A stretch of DNA of 64,000 nucleotides from Acrasis kona. Taxonomy: Eukaryota > Heterolobosea > Eutetramitea > Acrasida > Acrasidae. The stretch is from NCBI GenBank assembly GCA_026419775.2, contig JAOPGA020001197.1, positions 1-64,000 of the forward strand, in the 5' to 3' direction. The number at the start of each line of letters is the position of its first letter. Position 1 is the stretch's first letter. A program made the translations under genes and the position numbers. The notes beneath the pieces were generated by a model, which was given only the letters and a program-made list of their open reading frames with translations, did no database searches and was not told the origin of the DNA. Below are positions 39,801-49,926 of this stretch, piece after piece.

Positions 39801-42232
39801 AACAAATTAGCGAATTGTTGGCACCCACTAGTTCTTCTTCTTCTTCTCATACCTTTCAATCGTCCACAAATCATTCGAATGGCGATGAGGTCGGCACGCC
39901 CATCACGCCTCGCACCACCGAATTATCATTCACGGTCGCAGTGTTTGCGAAGAGATTGGACGAAGTGTTGAGGGCCAAATTGGAGGCCATGAGGGAACGC
40001 ATTCGGTTGGTGCCCACCACGCCCAACACGTCATCCAGCGTACCGTTAGGACACGACATTTACATCTCGTCCACATCGTCCGTACAATCCAATAACAATT
40101 CATCATCGTCATCCTCGCAACTCAATTCCTCGAACAACACCAACAACAACTCTTCGCTCAATTTCAAAAAGAGAAGCGCCAGTCAGGTCAAACCGAGAAA
40201 AACAAATATTACTGATTTTGCAATTTTGAAACCAATCAGCAGAGGGGCCTACGGAAGAGTATTCTTGGCACGCAAGAAGAAAACTGGCGATTTGTATGCC
40301 ATCAAGGTGCTCAAGAAGAGGGACATGATGCGCAAGAATGCAATGAAGAGAGTGATTGCCGAGCGTAACATCATGGTGGTGGCCGATAATGACTTTGTGG
40401 TTCGTTTCTATTATTCGTTCAGCGGTAAGGAATACTTGTACATTGTGATGGATTATTGCCCCGGCGGCGATTTGTTTAGTTTGTTACAAGTTAGAAAGTG
40501 CTTCGAAGCAGATATGACCAGACAATACATTGCAGAGACGGTACTCGCGCTGGAGTACTTGCACAAGAAGAACATTGTGCACAGAGATTTGAAACCCGAT
40601 AATTTATTGATCAACGGAGACGGTCACATCAAGCTGACTGACTTTGGGTTGAGCGAAGTGGGATTGATCGATCACGATCCGTTCTACGACGATCAACACT
40701 ACGATCAAGATTCACACCTGCACCCACCGGGCGTCATCATGATGGACCCATCCACGCCCATCACGCCCATGTTGGGTGCCACTCCGCCCAGCAGCGCCAC
40801 CGCTCACATGCCGTTCAATCACATGGACGAAGTGTTTCCATCGCCCATCATCACCCAGTCGCCCTTGTTAAAGTCACCAAAGAATTTGTTCATGACCGGC
40901 AGCGACGACTCTTCTCCAATGAACAACCAAACGATGGTCGCCGCTGCCGTAGCCGCTGCTGCTAGCGCGGGCGTTTCGCCTGGAGGACTCAGCAGCAGTC
41001 AATCACAAATGGGTCACTTTGCAGGCACGCCTGATTACTTGGCCCCAGAGATTCTACTAGGAACCGAACACTCTTATGCGGTGGATTGGTGGGCACTAGG
41101 TTGCATCATGTTTGAATTCTTATTTGGATGTCCGCCGTTCAACGACGACACTCCACAACAAATATTCGACAACATTTTATCGTTGAACATTCCGTGGCCA
41201 GACGTTGATGATCTGCCGGATGACATTAACGAAGATTGTTTGGATTTTTTGAAAAAGTTACTCGTGTTGGATCCGCGCAAGCGATTGAACACTGCTGAGC
41301 AAGTCAAGAAGCATGCCTTCTTCAAGGACGTGAACTGGAGCGAAGTGTTGAAGAACAGACCCAATTTCGTGCCGGATACGTGCTTGTTGGGCGACGACGA
41401 CACTGCTCACTTCAACCCTAGACAGAATTACTATCCGGTGGAGGATTCCAATATCGATCAGGATCATAGCGAGAGCGACAATGCATTGAGCGAATGCGAA
41501 GATCCGGTGCTCATGACCAGCAACAGCGTCGGAAATAACAGCGGAACGTTGTTGTTACAACAACATCAATTGTCACAACAATCACAACAACAACAACAAG
41601 TGAATCACTCGCCGTCGCAACAATCACAACAACTAGTAAATCATTCGAATCACAACAGCCAATCGCAACAAATCAACATTTCGTCGGCAATGGACCAACT
41701 CGGAGATTCGGAGATTGCACAAACTCCACCCATGAGGTCCAGTCCTTCCCTTCAAAACACTCCAAAGAAGAAGAAGAAGAGAAAAAAGAGTTCGTTGGAG
41801 GATAGTTTGGGCATGATGGTTGACCAGGGCGGTGGCAGCAGGAGCAACAGTTTCGACGAGATGATGAGTCCTACTCTGGGCAATAGCTTCTCGTTGGAAT
41901 TTCCTTATACTCTTCATACTGCTAATTTGGCCGCGAAAAATAAAGCTGTTTTACAAAAAACGCAAATGCAACAGCATGAAGACGATACCATGATGGATAG
42001 TGATGGATCGGATGATACGGATGATGATACCTATAGTAACGATATTACGGAGGATTTGCGAAGACCGAATCTTCTTGATTCGAATTATATCAATGTGACC
42101 GATACCATTTCGGTGTGCGATAGTGATACAGATTCCTTGTTGATACAAACGTCTCCGCCGCCCACGCCAGAGAGGAATTCAAAGAGGGGCAAGAGCAAAC
42201 TGAGCAGTCCTGAATTGGATTCTTATAAATAA
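36857..42232 (+). CDS. IRE/Rim15/Greatwall-type AGC protein kinase
   Basis: 1791 residues in one exon. Residues 1-880 are low-complexity (poly-Gln, poly-His, Ser/Thr) with many SP/TP sites. A C-x2-C...H-x4-C knuckle (CRICEELVRSDQLEEHSKVC) at about 887-906 is the hallmark of plant IRE/IREH1 kinases. The kinase domain starts near 1117: ISRGAYGRV, YAIKVLKK, IVHRDLKPDN, LTDFGLSEVG, then an insert of about 115 residues before AGTPDYLAPE, and a C-terminal tail. A split activation loop is typical of Greatwall/Rim15/MAST. These kinases link nutrients or mitosis to PP2A inhibition. It is intronless and GC-richer than its neighbours. Confidence 0.9.
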   Translation: MTDQQLKKNYKTDDNIDDDILKPVKCGSPIRTTNEKSKSSNRLKSPSTDLFPERPVVESLAKLHRRNSIQAQDIRRKKVSFSPFPLAENAELEDYHIVLEEKPAVQTRHQQRTLPPLLTTPTKEEQQQQQQQQQQRRFGSFSMSRQDAASASDRTQEEKDVVLVTSSLDTDSLQLDRRTFSPPAPLNLHDIISSAPSSPNNVAFQTPEIDQVKAEALMRNCKTPTLSGRGRYVVLPKTPQDLFFDFVNADLSRPQQNKNEEFLSEDAAGLRKSYESPLPDDVIDLESYRLRRQSVASSTTSDDQLIEDIENEREVDHTGNVHMKKTMRAASVFVKSGTHLIFTQEQQPDFRRTQDFTELLRHNPLQRKDSPAYQQKHPSFLGHNSSTSTLGPLDFPLSKHADDDISRRNRALSLDVRQGSGDQWFMHKLAMVKYQTDQDVRDYLIELEQVPKRLISAYLPRKGLALLQKTAETIIQTTIEQLRDGEHRTIMKQLQKLNSHYSNRVHALTHANSDAPPPVHLSSTPTSPLSPTDYKNLFSKLPKIRNEDLDAKLMAKKTLCRLVRKLIFIFSRCSRLLEFLRVQDMHAPSSSLAVTSKEQSMAMGQAHIQTESHGHDQTNDFKQDDDLNDESPDDDRHLDIRPIKLQDLLKNRLQEEEDDSDASVEDLSELRDLHLTDNNVNKISSFNKPPPIVTLTPTIRPRQVEETKTDSANTPLSPTTGNSPNFISKVINKWKLWTSTKKNTIKPPPLTHIQNSLHSLIDSNNSQASTPTTATPCTPTSATPSSANSSFSTPSHHHHHHHNQQPQLFNGTEAPVITTTLSTPPPKLSSSVTSSTTSTPLPISAADSTSSSSQAKNKHKKRSSSQNSKKRKLSNNSPSQKHVEILCRICEELVRSDQLEEHSKVCAIRRDIDMKSISCDERLHKLEKSIRKKVGEIKKSKTLRPLSTQEMDVLDMFSSVAKKVSNLSLNEEGARRLEQDIQQISELLAPTSSSSSSHTFQSSTNHSNGDEVGTPITPRTTELSFTVAVFAKRLDEVLRAKLEAMRERIRLVPTTPNTSSSVPLGHDIYISSTSSVQSNNNSSSSSSQLNSSNNTNNNSSLNFKKRSASQVKPRKTNITDFAILKPISRGAYGRVFLARKKKTGDLYAIKVLKKRDMMRKNAMKRVIAERNIMVVADNDFVVRFYYSFSGKEYLYIVMDYCPGGDLFSLLQVRKCFEADMTRQYIAETVLALEYLHKKNIVHRDLKPDNLLINGDGHIKLTDFGLSEVGLIDHDPFYDDQHYDQDSHLHPPGVIMMDPSTPITPMLGATPPSSATAHMPFNHMDEVFPSPIITQSPLLKSPKNLFMTGSDDSSPMNNQTMVAAAVAAAASAGVSPGGLSSSQSQMGHFAGTPDYLAPEILLGTEHSYAVDWWALGCIMFEFLFGCPPFNDDTPQQIFDNILSLNIPWPDVDDLPDDINEDCLDFLKKLLVLDPRKRLNTAEQVKKHAFFKDVNWSEVLKNRPNFVPDTCLLGDDDTAHFNPRQNYYPVEDSNIDQDHSESDNALSECEDPVLMTSNSVGNNSGTLLLQQHQLSQQSQQQQQVNHSPSQQSQQLVNHSNHNSQSQQINISSAMDQLGDSEIAQTPPMRSSPSLQNTPKKKKKRKKSSLEDSLGMMVDQGGGSRSNSFDEMMSPTLGNSFSLEFPYTLHTANLAAKNKAVLQKTQMQQHEDDTMMDSDGSDDTDDDTYSNDITEDLRRPNLLDSNYINVTDTISVCDSDTDSLLIQTSPPPTPERNSKRGKSKLSSPELDSYK

Positions 42233-42323
42233 TTTGTAAAAATATATTATTGTTTCTAATTAGCGTGTGTTCTTGTGTTGTTGTGTGTGTGGCTTAATTT
42301 TTTTTACTCAACCAAACAAAAGC

Positions 42324-42938
42324 ATGTCCGAGGAAGATAAGAACTTGTTGGGTAAGCACTTGCGATCGTTATAGGTTTAATCTATTTAGAGCCATCAAGC
42401 ACCCATGGATATGATCACGGAACTTATCAGTGGTCGCAAGATTTGAAGGATGTGACCGTCACTGTTCCCGTACCAAAGGGTACAAGAGGAAGGGATGTTC
42501 ATGTTAAAATCGGTACTAATGAACTTAAGGTGGGTCTAAAGAATCAACCTTTGATTGTTGATGGATCTCTACACAAACCTGTTGTTTTGGACGGATGTAC
42601 ATGGCAAGTTGAAGACAATCAAGCCATTGTTGTCTATTTACAAAAGCAAAACCAACAAGAATGGTGGGGTGCCATTTTGAAGGACCAAGCACTTATTGAC
42701 ACAAAGAAAATCAACCCCGAAAGCTCAAAGCTAAGCGATCTAGACTCTGAAACCAGAGCAGTGGTAGAGAAGATGATGTTTGACCAAAGAGCAAAAGAAA
42801 TGGGTCAACCTACTAGCGACCAGAGAAAGAACGACGCAATTATGAAGAAGGTGAGTTGATTTTAAATACTTTTATAATAATTTGAAGATTTTGGAAAAGA
42901 ACCCTGATGCCTTTAAAGATACATCCTCACAAAACTAA
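42324..42938 (+). CDS. NUDC: NudC/CS-domain protein
   Basis: 179 residues from exons 42324-42351, 42390-42850 and 42888-42938, with introns of 38 and 37 nt. The first exon is 28 nt. The CS domain has the NudC hallmarks YQWSQDLKDVTVTVPVPKGTRGRDVHV, LKVGLKNQ and VYLQKQNQQEWW. The C terminus is the conserved helix KMMFDQRAKEMGQPTSDQRKND followed by ILEKNPDAF. NudC proteins are Hsp90 co-chaperones for dynein and WD40 clients. It lacks the N-terminal coiled coil of animal NudC. Confidence 0.93.
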
Positions 42939-43308
42939 ACAATGACCTGAATAAAACATACTATTTATAAATAAAATAGATTGATCACTTCATAGAATGT
43001 TAGTCGTTTTTCAAATCACCAAGGTTGATTACAAGAGAGAATTCCAGTTTCATTGTGTATGCTTTGAAACGTCTCAGATTAATCCATACTTGTATTTCTG
43101 GAATGCACCAGTTTGGTTGCACTGCTCATCGAAACCTAAAGGTTCTCTCAACTCAAAAATTTTGTAATGATTTCATCGTGTGTGACCATAGGGATACCAA
43201 CAGTGCAAACATAAGAGTGAGAATTGAGGAAGTATCTTTTGTCGCAGTGGACAGTAGGCCTCGCTCATGGGTAAATGTTCTATTTATAAATATTTATCAA
43301 TATTTAGA
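42939..43308. other. Intergenic, no supported gene
   Basis: A 96-codon plus-strand frame (43025-43315) begins without ATG and has no recognised domain. On the minus strand a short ATG frame near 43268 could be spliced with 38-46 nt introns but gives no known protein. Probably promoter and 5' UTR. Confidence 0.4.
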
Positions 43309-44263
43309 ATGCTAAGAAGTAGCCTACCAATATTTCTAAAACGACAAACAGCAATAACAGCAATTCATATAACCTCAATAATGCCAGCAAGAATTAGTAG
43401 ATCAACAAAAAAAGAAGCTATTGTTGAAGAAGATGGAGAGAAGCGAATTAATGCTGATAGATTCGAATTCAACCCCAAAAAAGTTTTAAAACAAGAGCCT
43501 GACGATGACGACTCGCCAAACAAAATTGTAAGAACAGAACCTAGCAGTAAAATAAAATCTGAGTCAAGCGAGGTTGAAGACTCCCCCGTCAAGTCCGTTA
43601 ATGTAAAAAAAAGAAAAGCAACAACAATCAAAAAAGAAAAACCACCGAAAAGAGCAAAATTCGATTACTCTCTTGATTTCTCCAAAATAGATTTCAAAGA
43701 ACATCCTAAGCTCTACAGAATTGGTAAAGGTGAACAAGGTGTACTATCTATGCAACCATATAAGGGAGAAATCCTTCCTTTCTGGCGCTTCAAGACGCCT
43801 GAAATTGCACAAGAGAGTGCAGAAAAAATCTATCAAATGTTCCTTGATTATAAAAAAGATAAAGACTTTCCTGGCGCTGACATGGCTAGAAAGTTTCTAA
43901 TGGTATGAAGAGAGAAAAAAAATTACTAACATGTTGTAGATGGGTTGGACAAGGTCACGCAGGTATGCAAATCACCCTTCGGGCAGAAAGTACTCGGATG
44001 AAGATTTGGAGGATGCCCAGGAGAAGATTGACAGCGGAAAAATCGACCCAGAGAAGATATTATCGGAAGAAACCGGAATATATAAAGATCCCAGAAATAG
44101 GAGACATGCCTTGATAACAAAAACAAAAAAGATTTTACCAAAGGTGGAGGATCCCGTCAAAGCACAAAGTGCCGTAATTTTCAAGAAGTATTATGAGATG
44201 GCTAGAGATGATGAGGAGTACATCGAAATGACCAAGAAACATATTTTAGATAATGAACAATAA
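43309..44263 (+). CDS. DUF4385 protein with two plausible starts
   Basis: Exons run to 43902 and from 43940, intron 37 nt. From the ATG at 43309 it is 305 residues; from 43381, 281. The core matches DUF4385: KLYRIGKGEQGVLSMQPYKGEILPFWRFKTPE, MFLDYKKDKDFPGADMARKFLM, GWTRSRRYANHPSGRKY and AVIFKKYYEMARDDEEY. This domain is also common in bacteria and phages, and its function is unknown. The long start adds LRSSLPIFLKRQTAITAIH, a mitochondrial-presequence-like segment; the short start leaves a Lys-rich nuclear-type N terminus with PPKRAKF. Two locations are therefore possible. Confidence 0.8.
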
Positions 44264-44387
44264 ATTGGTTATTATATCACCTTCCGTAGTTTGAAGAATA
44301 TCCTTTTTCGGTGTATTTTGATTTGTTGTTTGACATTTTGGTTAATTGTTGGTTTGGTCTTAAAAAAGACAAAAACCATCACAAACC

Positions 44388-46079
44388 ATGGGGGAGCACA
44401 CTATAGAAAGTGATAACACAAAGATACAGCAGCATGATGGGCCACAGAAATCGGATGATTTAAGGATCGATACGACCCTTATAATAAACACACAATTCGA
44501 AAGAGGAGACGAAATGGCCATGAGCCCTTTATCACCGCCGTCGCCAATGGCAACAGCATTACCGAAAGGGCAGATGATCGCATTGACAATAATATTTTTT
44601 TGCGAAGCATATAATTTTACATACATTTTTTCGTTTATTGGATTCATGGTTGTTGATTTTGGACTTGTAGAAAATAAAAAGGACTCTGGGTACTATGCAG
44701 GTTTGATTGCATCTACTTTTGCAACATGTCAGTTCTTCTCTGGATTTGTATATGGTTACATTTCTGATTTATACTCAAAGAAGAGGGTCATGTTAATAGG
44801 GAGCGTCGGTACAAGTGTCTTCTCGCTGGCATTCGGGTTTAGTATGAACTTCCCCATGGCCATTGTATTCCGGAGCATGTGTGGAGCACTTAATGGAAAC
44901 GTGTCAACGGCTAAATCTTACCTTGCGGAAATGACGGATTCTACAAACCAAAGTAGAGCCTTCTCACTGCAACAACTGTCTTGGAATTTGGGCGCAATAT
45001 TGGGGCCTGCCATTAGTGGCTTCTTATCAAGACCAACCAAGCAATACCCTGGGCTATTTGAAATACCGTTCTTTTCTGGTTCAATAAAAACATTCATGGA
45101 TACATTTCCGTACTTTATACCGGCAGCCACTAGTAGTGTGCTGATGATTGTTGGTTTGTTTGTTGGTCAAAAATATCTAGTCAGTGATCCTTCGCAGATT
45201 ACGAAACCTCACACTGCACAATCTCTTGTAGATTATGAACAAGAAACCAAATCAAATCCTGTTCCCAAAGTTGCTGGTAATCCCTTCAAGAAATTGGCAA
45301 CGTCATTTGTCACTGTTGTAAATAAAGATTTTGTAATGGTTGTTTTGTGTTACATGGCCACAATATGCATTACGGTATCACTCGATGAAGTTTTTCCGTT
45401 ATTTAGTATGCTTCCCATAGAAGAGGGAGGATTGGGTTTCAATACTCTTGATATTGGGATAGTGCAGGCTTTGTGTGGTGTTTCATCGGTTTTGATTCAA
45501 TTATTCTTGTATCAAAGATGTGTTAATCGCTTTGGAAAATTAGGCACAGCAAGACTAGGGATGTCTTTACAATTATTTATGATGCTGTTACCAGAAATAA
45601 ATTTTGTAGCAAAGTATGGTAAAGTGGCAATGTGGGCCTCAGTTTGTCTGTTTTCCATAAACAGATCAGCATGGGGGTCATTCAGTTTTACTTCATTGTT
45701 TATTTTAATAGCAAACAGTGCACCACCAGGAAAATCTGGAATGGCTAACGGCTTGTCTCATTCGTTTGCCAACATTCCCCGCATGCTAACTCCCGTCATA
45801 GCTGGTCCATTGTTTGCATGGACAGTTGGAAATCAATTGGTGTTTCCACTAGATGTTCATTTGGCATTTATAATCATGAGCACTCTAACAACAACCTGTA
45901 TCATTATCACTTTGTTCATGCCAAGAACTTTGAACGAACAAAAGAAGGAAGTCCTAATAGTTCCAGTCATAGAAGAAGAGATGCAAAGTGACCCGGTTGT
46001 AATGATGAAGGAAAAATCACCAATCAAGGAAGGTCATACGGAGCCCATAGTCAATGTACAGGAGACTTCTGATGTATAA
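44388..46079 (+). CDS. Major facilitator superfamily transporter
   Basis: 563 residues with about 12 hydrophobic helices and an acidic cytosolic leader and tail. Motif A-like GYISDLYSKKRVMLIG follows helix 2. RSMCGALNGNVSTAKSYLAEMTDSTNQSRAF with LGAILGPAISGFLS (motif C region) resembles the ZIFL/tetracycline-resistance-like drug:proton antiporter branch. A long central loop separates the two halves. The substrate cannot be read from sequence. No intron was found. Confidence 0.87.
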   Translation: MGEHTIESDNTKIQQHDGPQKSDDLRIDTTLIINTQFERGDEMAMSPLSPPSPMATALPKGQMIALTIIFFCEAYNFTYIFSFIGFMVVDFGLVENKKDSGYYAGLIASTFATCQFFSGFVYGYISDLYSKKRVMLIGSVGTSVFSLAFGFSMNFPMAIVFRSMCGALNGNVSTAKSYLAEMTDSTNQSRAFSLQQLSWNLGAILGPAISGFLSRPTKQYPGLFEIPFFSGSIKTFMDTFPYFIPAATSSVLMIVGLFVGQKYLVSDPSQITKPHTAQSLVDYEQETKSNPVPKVAGNPFKKLATSFVTVVNKDFVMVVLCYMATICITVSLDEVFPLFSMLPIEEGGLGFNTLDIGIVQALCGVSSVLIQLFLYQRCVNRFGKLGTARLGMSLQLFMMLLPEINFVAKYGKVAMWASVCLFSINRSAWGSFSFTSLFILIANSAPPGKSGMANGLSHSFANIPRMLTPVIAGPLFAWTVGNQLVFPLDVHLAFIIMSTLTTTCIIITLFMPRTLNEQKKEVLIVPVIEEEMQSDPVVMMKEKSPIKEGHTEPIVNVQETSDV

Positions 46080-46100
46080 TATAAACAATAAATATTAAAT

Positions 46101-49100
46101 TCAACACTTGTATTGAAGCAAAACTTGATAAGGTCCCAAATCCGCATAACGTGCCATAACACTTACAGTTCCTTTACCAGATATGACCACACGTCCCTCA
46201 TATAAACTCGTCTTGGCATCCTTCTTATCCAACTGCACATATTCTCCTGACCTCTCCACCACGACGTGAACAGCTCCGTCAACATTTAATTTGAATCGAT
46301 AGCTCTGACCCATCTTGAGTGCATGTTCTAGTGGTTCATGGAGTTGATTCTTGGTGCTGGAAGTCCAATCGCCAAACATCGTGGGGTAGCTTTTTGGCAG
46401 CTCAGGTGCAGCATCCTTCTTTGTTGCGTTGATGTTATTTGAGCTAGTCTTTTTGTTTCCCATCCTTGGGGTAAGAGAGCCTGTTGTACCAGTGACGAAG
46501 GGATAGCTAAAAGCAAACAAGTGGTCCCCAGGTACTTTAGAGTGCTTGGCAAATACTGTTAACTTATAATACACACCAGAAGCTGCATTCGTTAGCATGC
46601 TAATCTCCCAAGCATTGTTTTTTCTTTGAACGAAGGTAGAATTGGGAACTTCTGTTTCTGATTTACCTTCAATCAGGTATAGCTTTGGTAGCAGTCCTAC
46701 ATTGTCTGGAGAGTTGACGCCTAAAGTAACGTGACCTGGGACGACTGTTGTATGCACCTTGTTTGGCTCCAAGTCATAAGCTGCACACGTCTCTGAAGCT
46801 CTGTATTGTGATTCTTCATCAACGATCCATTCTCCAACAGTGTCAGCAGAGTATTCATCGGTTTGAGCGAACACTCTAATGTTACCTTTGCTTAATGGAC
46901 ATGTGGCTTCATACAAGGCGCATCCTTCTCTCTCAACGTCCAATTTTTTGAATTTCACCCATTGGCTATTATTGTTTACCACAAGACCACGTATTTTGAG
47001 CGGGGCATATATTTGGAAATTCATAATGTCACTCCATTTGATGGCCACCTTTATACCTGGTGACAAGATGCAATACTTTCTTGGGTTGTACACTCTCGGA
47101 GTCACATACAACAACTCTTCGCTCAATTCCTTGGGATTGAAAACATCCAAGATAGCTTTTTGAACCATAATATCCTTTTTGAGGACCCATTCGGTTGGAT
47201 TTTCAGTGTTCAATGTCTTAGCAAACACAACGACAGTGTATTTTGAATTTGGCTTTTCCAATAATGCATGTAGTTCATAGAGTATCTGGGTTTGCTTGTC
47301 GATGGATGGAGTGGGAGAGCCGGGTGATGGTCCTAGGCTGTTGTCCGATTTTGTTATCTTCCTTTGGTAAAACACATTTTTACACAACTCACCGTCCTCA
47401 TGGATCACGTTAATAACGAAATCGACAGGGGGCTCGGTTAGTTTATTGCAAGTAAAGTCCATTACATAATGATGGTGATCGGAGGCATCAGGAAGTCTGG
47501 CGCTCCAGTTCCTTGCAATAAATCTTTCTCTAATCTTGTGAACACCTGATGCGAAAGTGGCACTGCTAAATTGAACTGGATCACTGTTCTTGTCTTTGCT
47601 ATTGTTTTGATACATGCATAATGGTTTGTATTCCTTTTCTCCTCTCCTCAGGCAATACAGAGTCACATCGCCTCGAGTCAAACTAATCTTGGTCTCAAAT
47701 ATTGGTAGCTCACCAGTTTCAGCACTTTGTAGTCTCTTTAATTGATACCAAGCACCATTGTTCACCACAACAATATCTTGGGCGGTTGTAGAGTTGACTC
47801 TGAATACTTGAGGTTTGATGTGATATTGAACGTTTAAAAAAACTGGTTCCATGATGTAATCAACACCCATCTGGAATTCTCCTCTTGTCACAAGACTAGT
47901 AAAGTCATCCCTAGTCTCGCAATCATCACGATCGCAATAAATCGGAGTGTGAAGCACTGGATAAAAAGCTTTGTTGTCATGATTAGAATTTCTTGCAATC
48001 ACTTCTACTTGATGATGTCCTTTGGTATAGAAGTGTACATAAATGGTACATGTAGTGGCCTTTCTTTGATAAAAGAAGGAGTTGTTGGCACAAGAAGGAT
48101 CTTGGTTCTTCAAGTTCACCTCGATTTCTATATTCTCGGCTATCTCTGCCTGTATTACCGCGAGATTGAGGTTCATGGTATTTTTAGTCACTTTAATGTT
48201 ATAATCCAAACAAGCATCGTATATACGAGCATAATTCTTGTCTAGAGGGTCGTGTAGCCTATACTCCATCACCCTCTTGTACTCTTTGGTATCCGAATAT
48301 CTGACAAATATCATTGTGTTGTATCGATTCATGGCTGGTAGTTGCTTTCCAAAAATCTTTCCATAGTCACGCAAATCGTGTACTACATCTAGCTCGTACC
48401 AATCTAGACGATTGCTTACCACTACTGAATCGATGCCTATTCCCCAAAACTTGAACTGGTTCGTATTTTCAAAAGATAGCATACTCATCTTGGGCTCAAT
48501 CAGAGACATGACAGCTGGCTCGTATCTCTCGTCTGGAATTGGGTATCCATGTTGAATCTTCATATGTAGATCTGGATCGGATAAACTATAGGTACCAATG
48601 TTGTCACAATCCAATGTGTGAGTGGCAATGGTTGTCATATCCACATTTCTTCTGTCTAAAGTGCGACGCCCTGCCTTGATCGTCACTCTGTAGCGTCCCT
48701 GGAAGGGGAAGGTACAGTGAATTGCCCATAAATCAGGCCTACCATCAGTTTTACCTGCCATGGAGAACTTTTGTGAGGCCATGACCTCTTGGCAACGGGT
48801 AGAATTCTCTCTAGTACTCCACTCTGGTCCGTAACGCTCTATCTCTGAAGTTACAACTAAATTCTCCAGGTTTACTCTTGAAGATCCATTTCCAGTTGCT
48901 CTAAGCGGAATCATTAAATAGGGATCTGAAGATTTTATTAGAGCACAATTCATCTCTGGGTTGACATATTCAAAACCATAGCGGAAGAATGCCGGTCTGA
49001 CATTACCCAGTTTCAAATATTGCTCAACCGTCATTGGAGGGTCTAATAACTGCCAAGCAGAAACTTTAGGGAAGTGTCCATAAATAAAGTGTTCAGGGGG

Positions 49101-49798
49101 AGTACAAAAATAATCGTCGTTCTTATCTACTTCGAACTTGATGCCATCTTCGTTAGTATGCAATGTTCCTTTTGAAGACAAAATATCGACCAAGTACTAA
49201 TAAATGTTAAGAAAATGTAATGAAAAAAGCTTACCCAATTATTGTCTATTTTCACGGAATTCCACTTGTAGTTAGGGTCATTGCTTAGTTTAGTAGCGCC
49301 TGGCTCTGGTTCTGACCATCCATCAACTGTACGACAATTGTTTAGCATGGTAATCTCCAAATCTCTATAAAGGTTACACAAACCCTCATTATCTGCTCTT
49401 AGGTTTTGTAAAACGTCATCACTTGAGGGTGAGAATGATTTAACTTTCTTGTCGTTCAATCCATCTGCATCGAATTCAACAAATTCAGAAACCCACTTGT
49501 ATGCTACTCTGGCTTTAAATAAGTCCTTTTCAAATTCTGTCCCTCCGTTAAAAACGCCATCTAGGAAGTGGTCTGCAAGAGTTTGTACTGTCCATCTGAT
49601 ATTTGATGGAACAGATAACGCATACTCATCTGCTGCTTGTAATACTTTCATTACATCGGGGTTGTTTACATCCAACTTTTTGAAGTTACCATTTGGCAGT
49701 TCCTTCAGGTTTATTTTGTCATTTGTAGGTGAGCTGACTGCAATTGATTTTCTTTCTGGTGGGTTCTCATTCTTTGGCTTTCCGCAGCAAGCTCCCAT
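46101..49798 (-). CDS. KY-type transglutaminase-like protein, catalytic His lost
   Basis: 1219 residues from exons 49798-49235 and 49196-46101, intron 38 nt. The N terminus MGACCGKP predicts myristoylation and palmitoylation, hence membrane attachment. Residues 90-195 are a transglutaminase-like domain: ARVAYKWVSEF, EGLCNLYRDLE (Cys141) and NYKWNSVKIDNNWYLVD. The usual His of the N-H-x-W-N motif is Tyr177, while Cys141 and Asp192 remain. Three tandem units of about 230-260 residues follow, each with a VVxNxxxWYxLK motif and then F-x-QRK (near 561, 795 and 1041). The end (YPTMFGDW...) matches the kyphoscoliosis-peptidase family. It is likely a non-enzymatic scaffold. Confidence 0.85.
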
Positions 49799-49926
49799 TT
49801 TGTTGTTTAATGTTAGTGACTGTTGTAGTTGCTCAACTATGTAAAATTATCCCCAAAGATAGAAAGTCAATTCATCCATATTCGATTCGTTGTAAGAATC
49901 AATCGACAACAAAACTTGACTGTCAA

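Noticed and set aside
43025-43315. 96-codon plus-strand frame before the DUF4385 gene
   Set aside because: It has no ATG near its start and no domain. It overlaps the likely 5' UTR.
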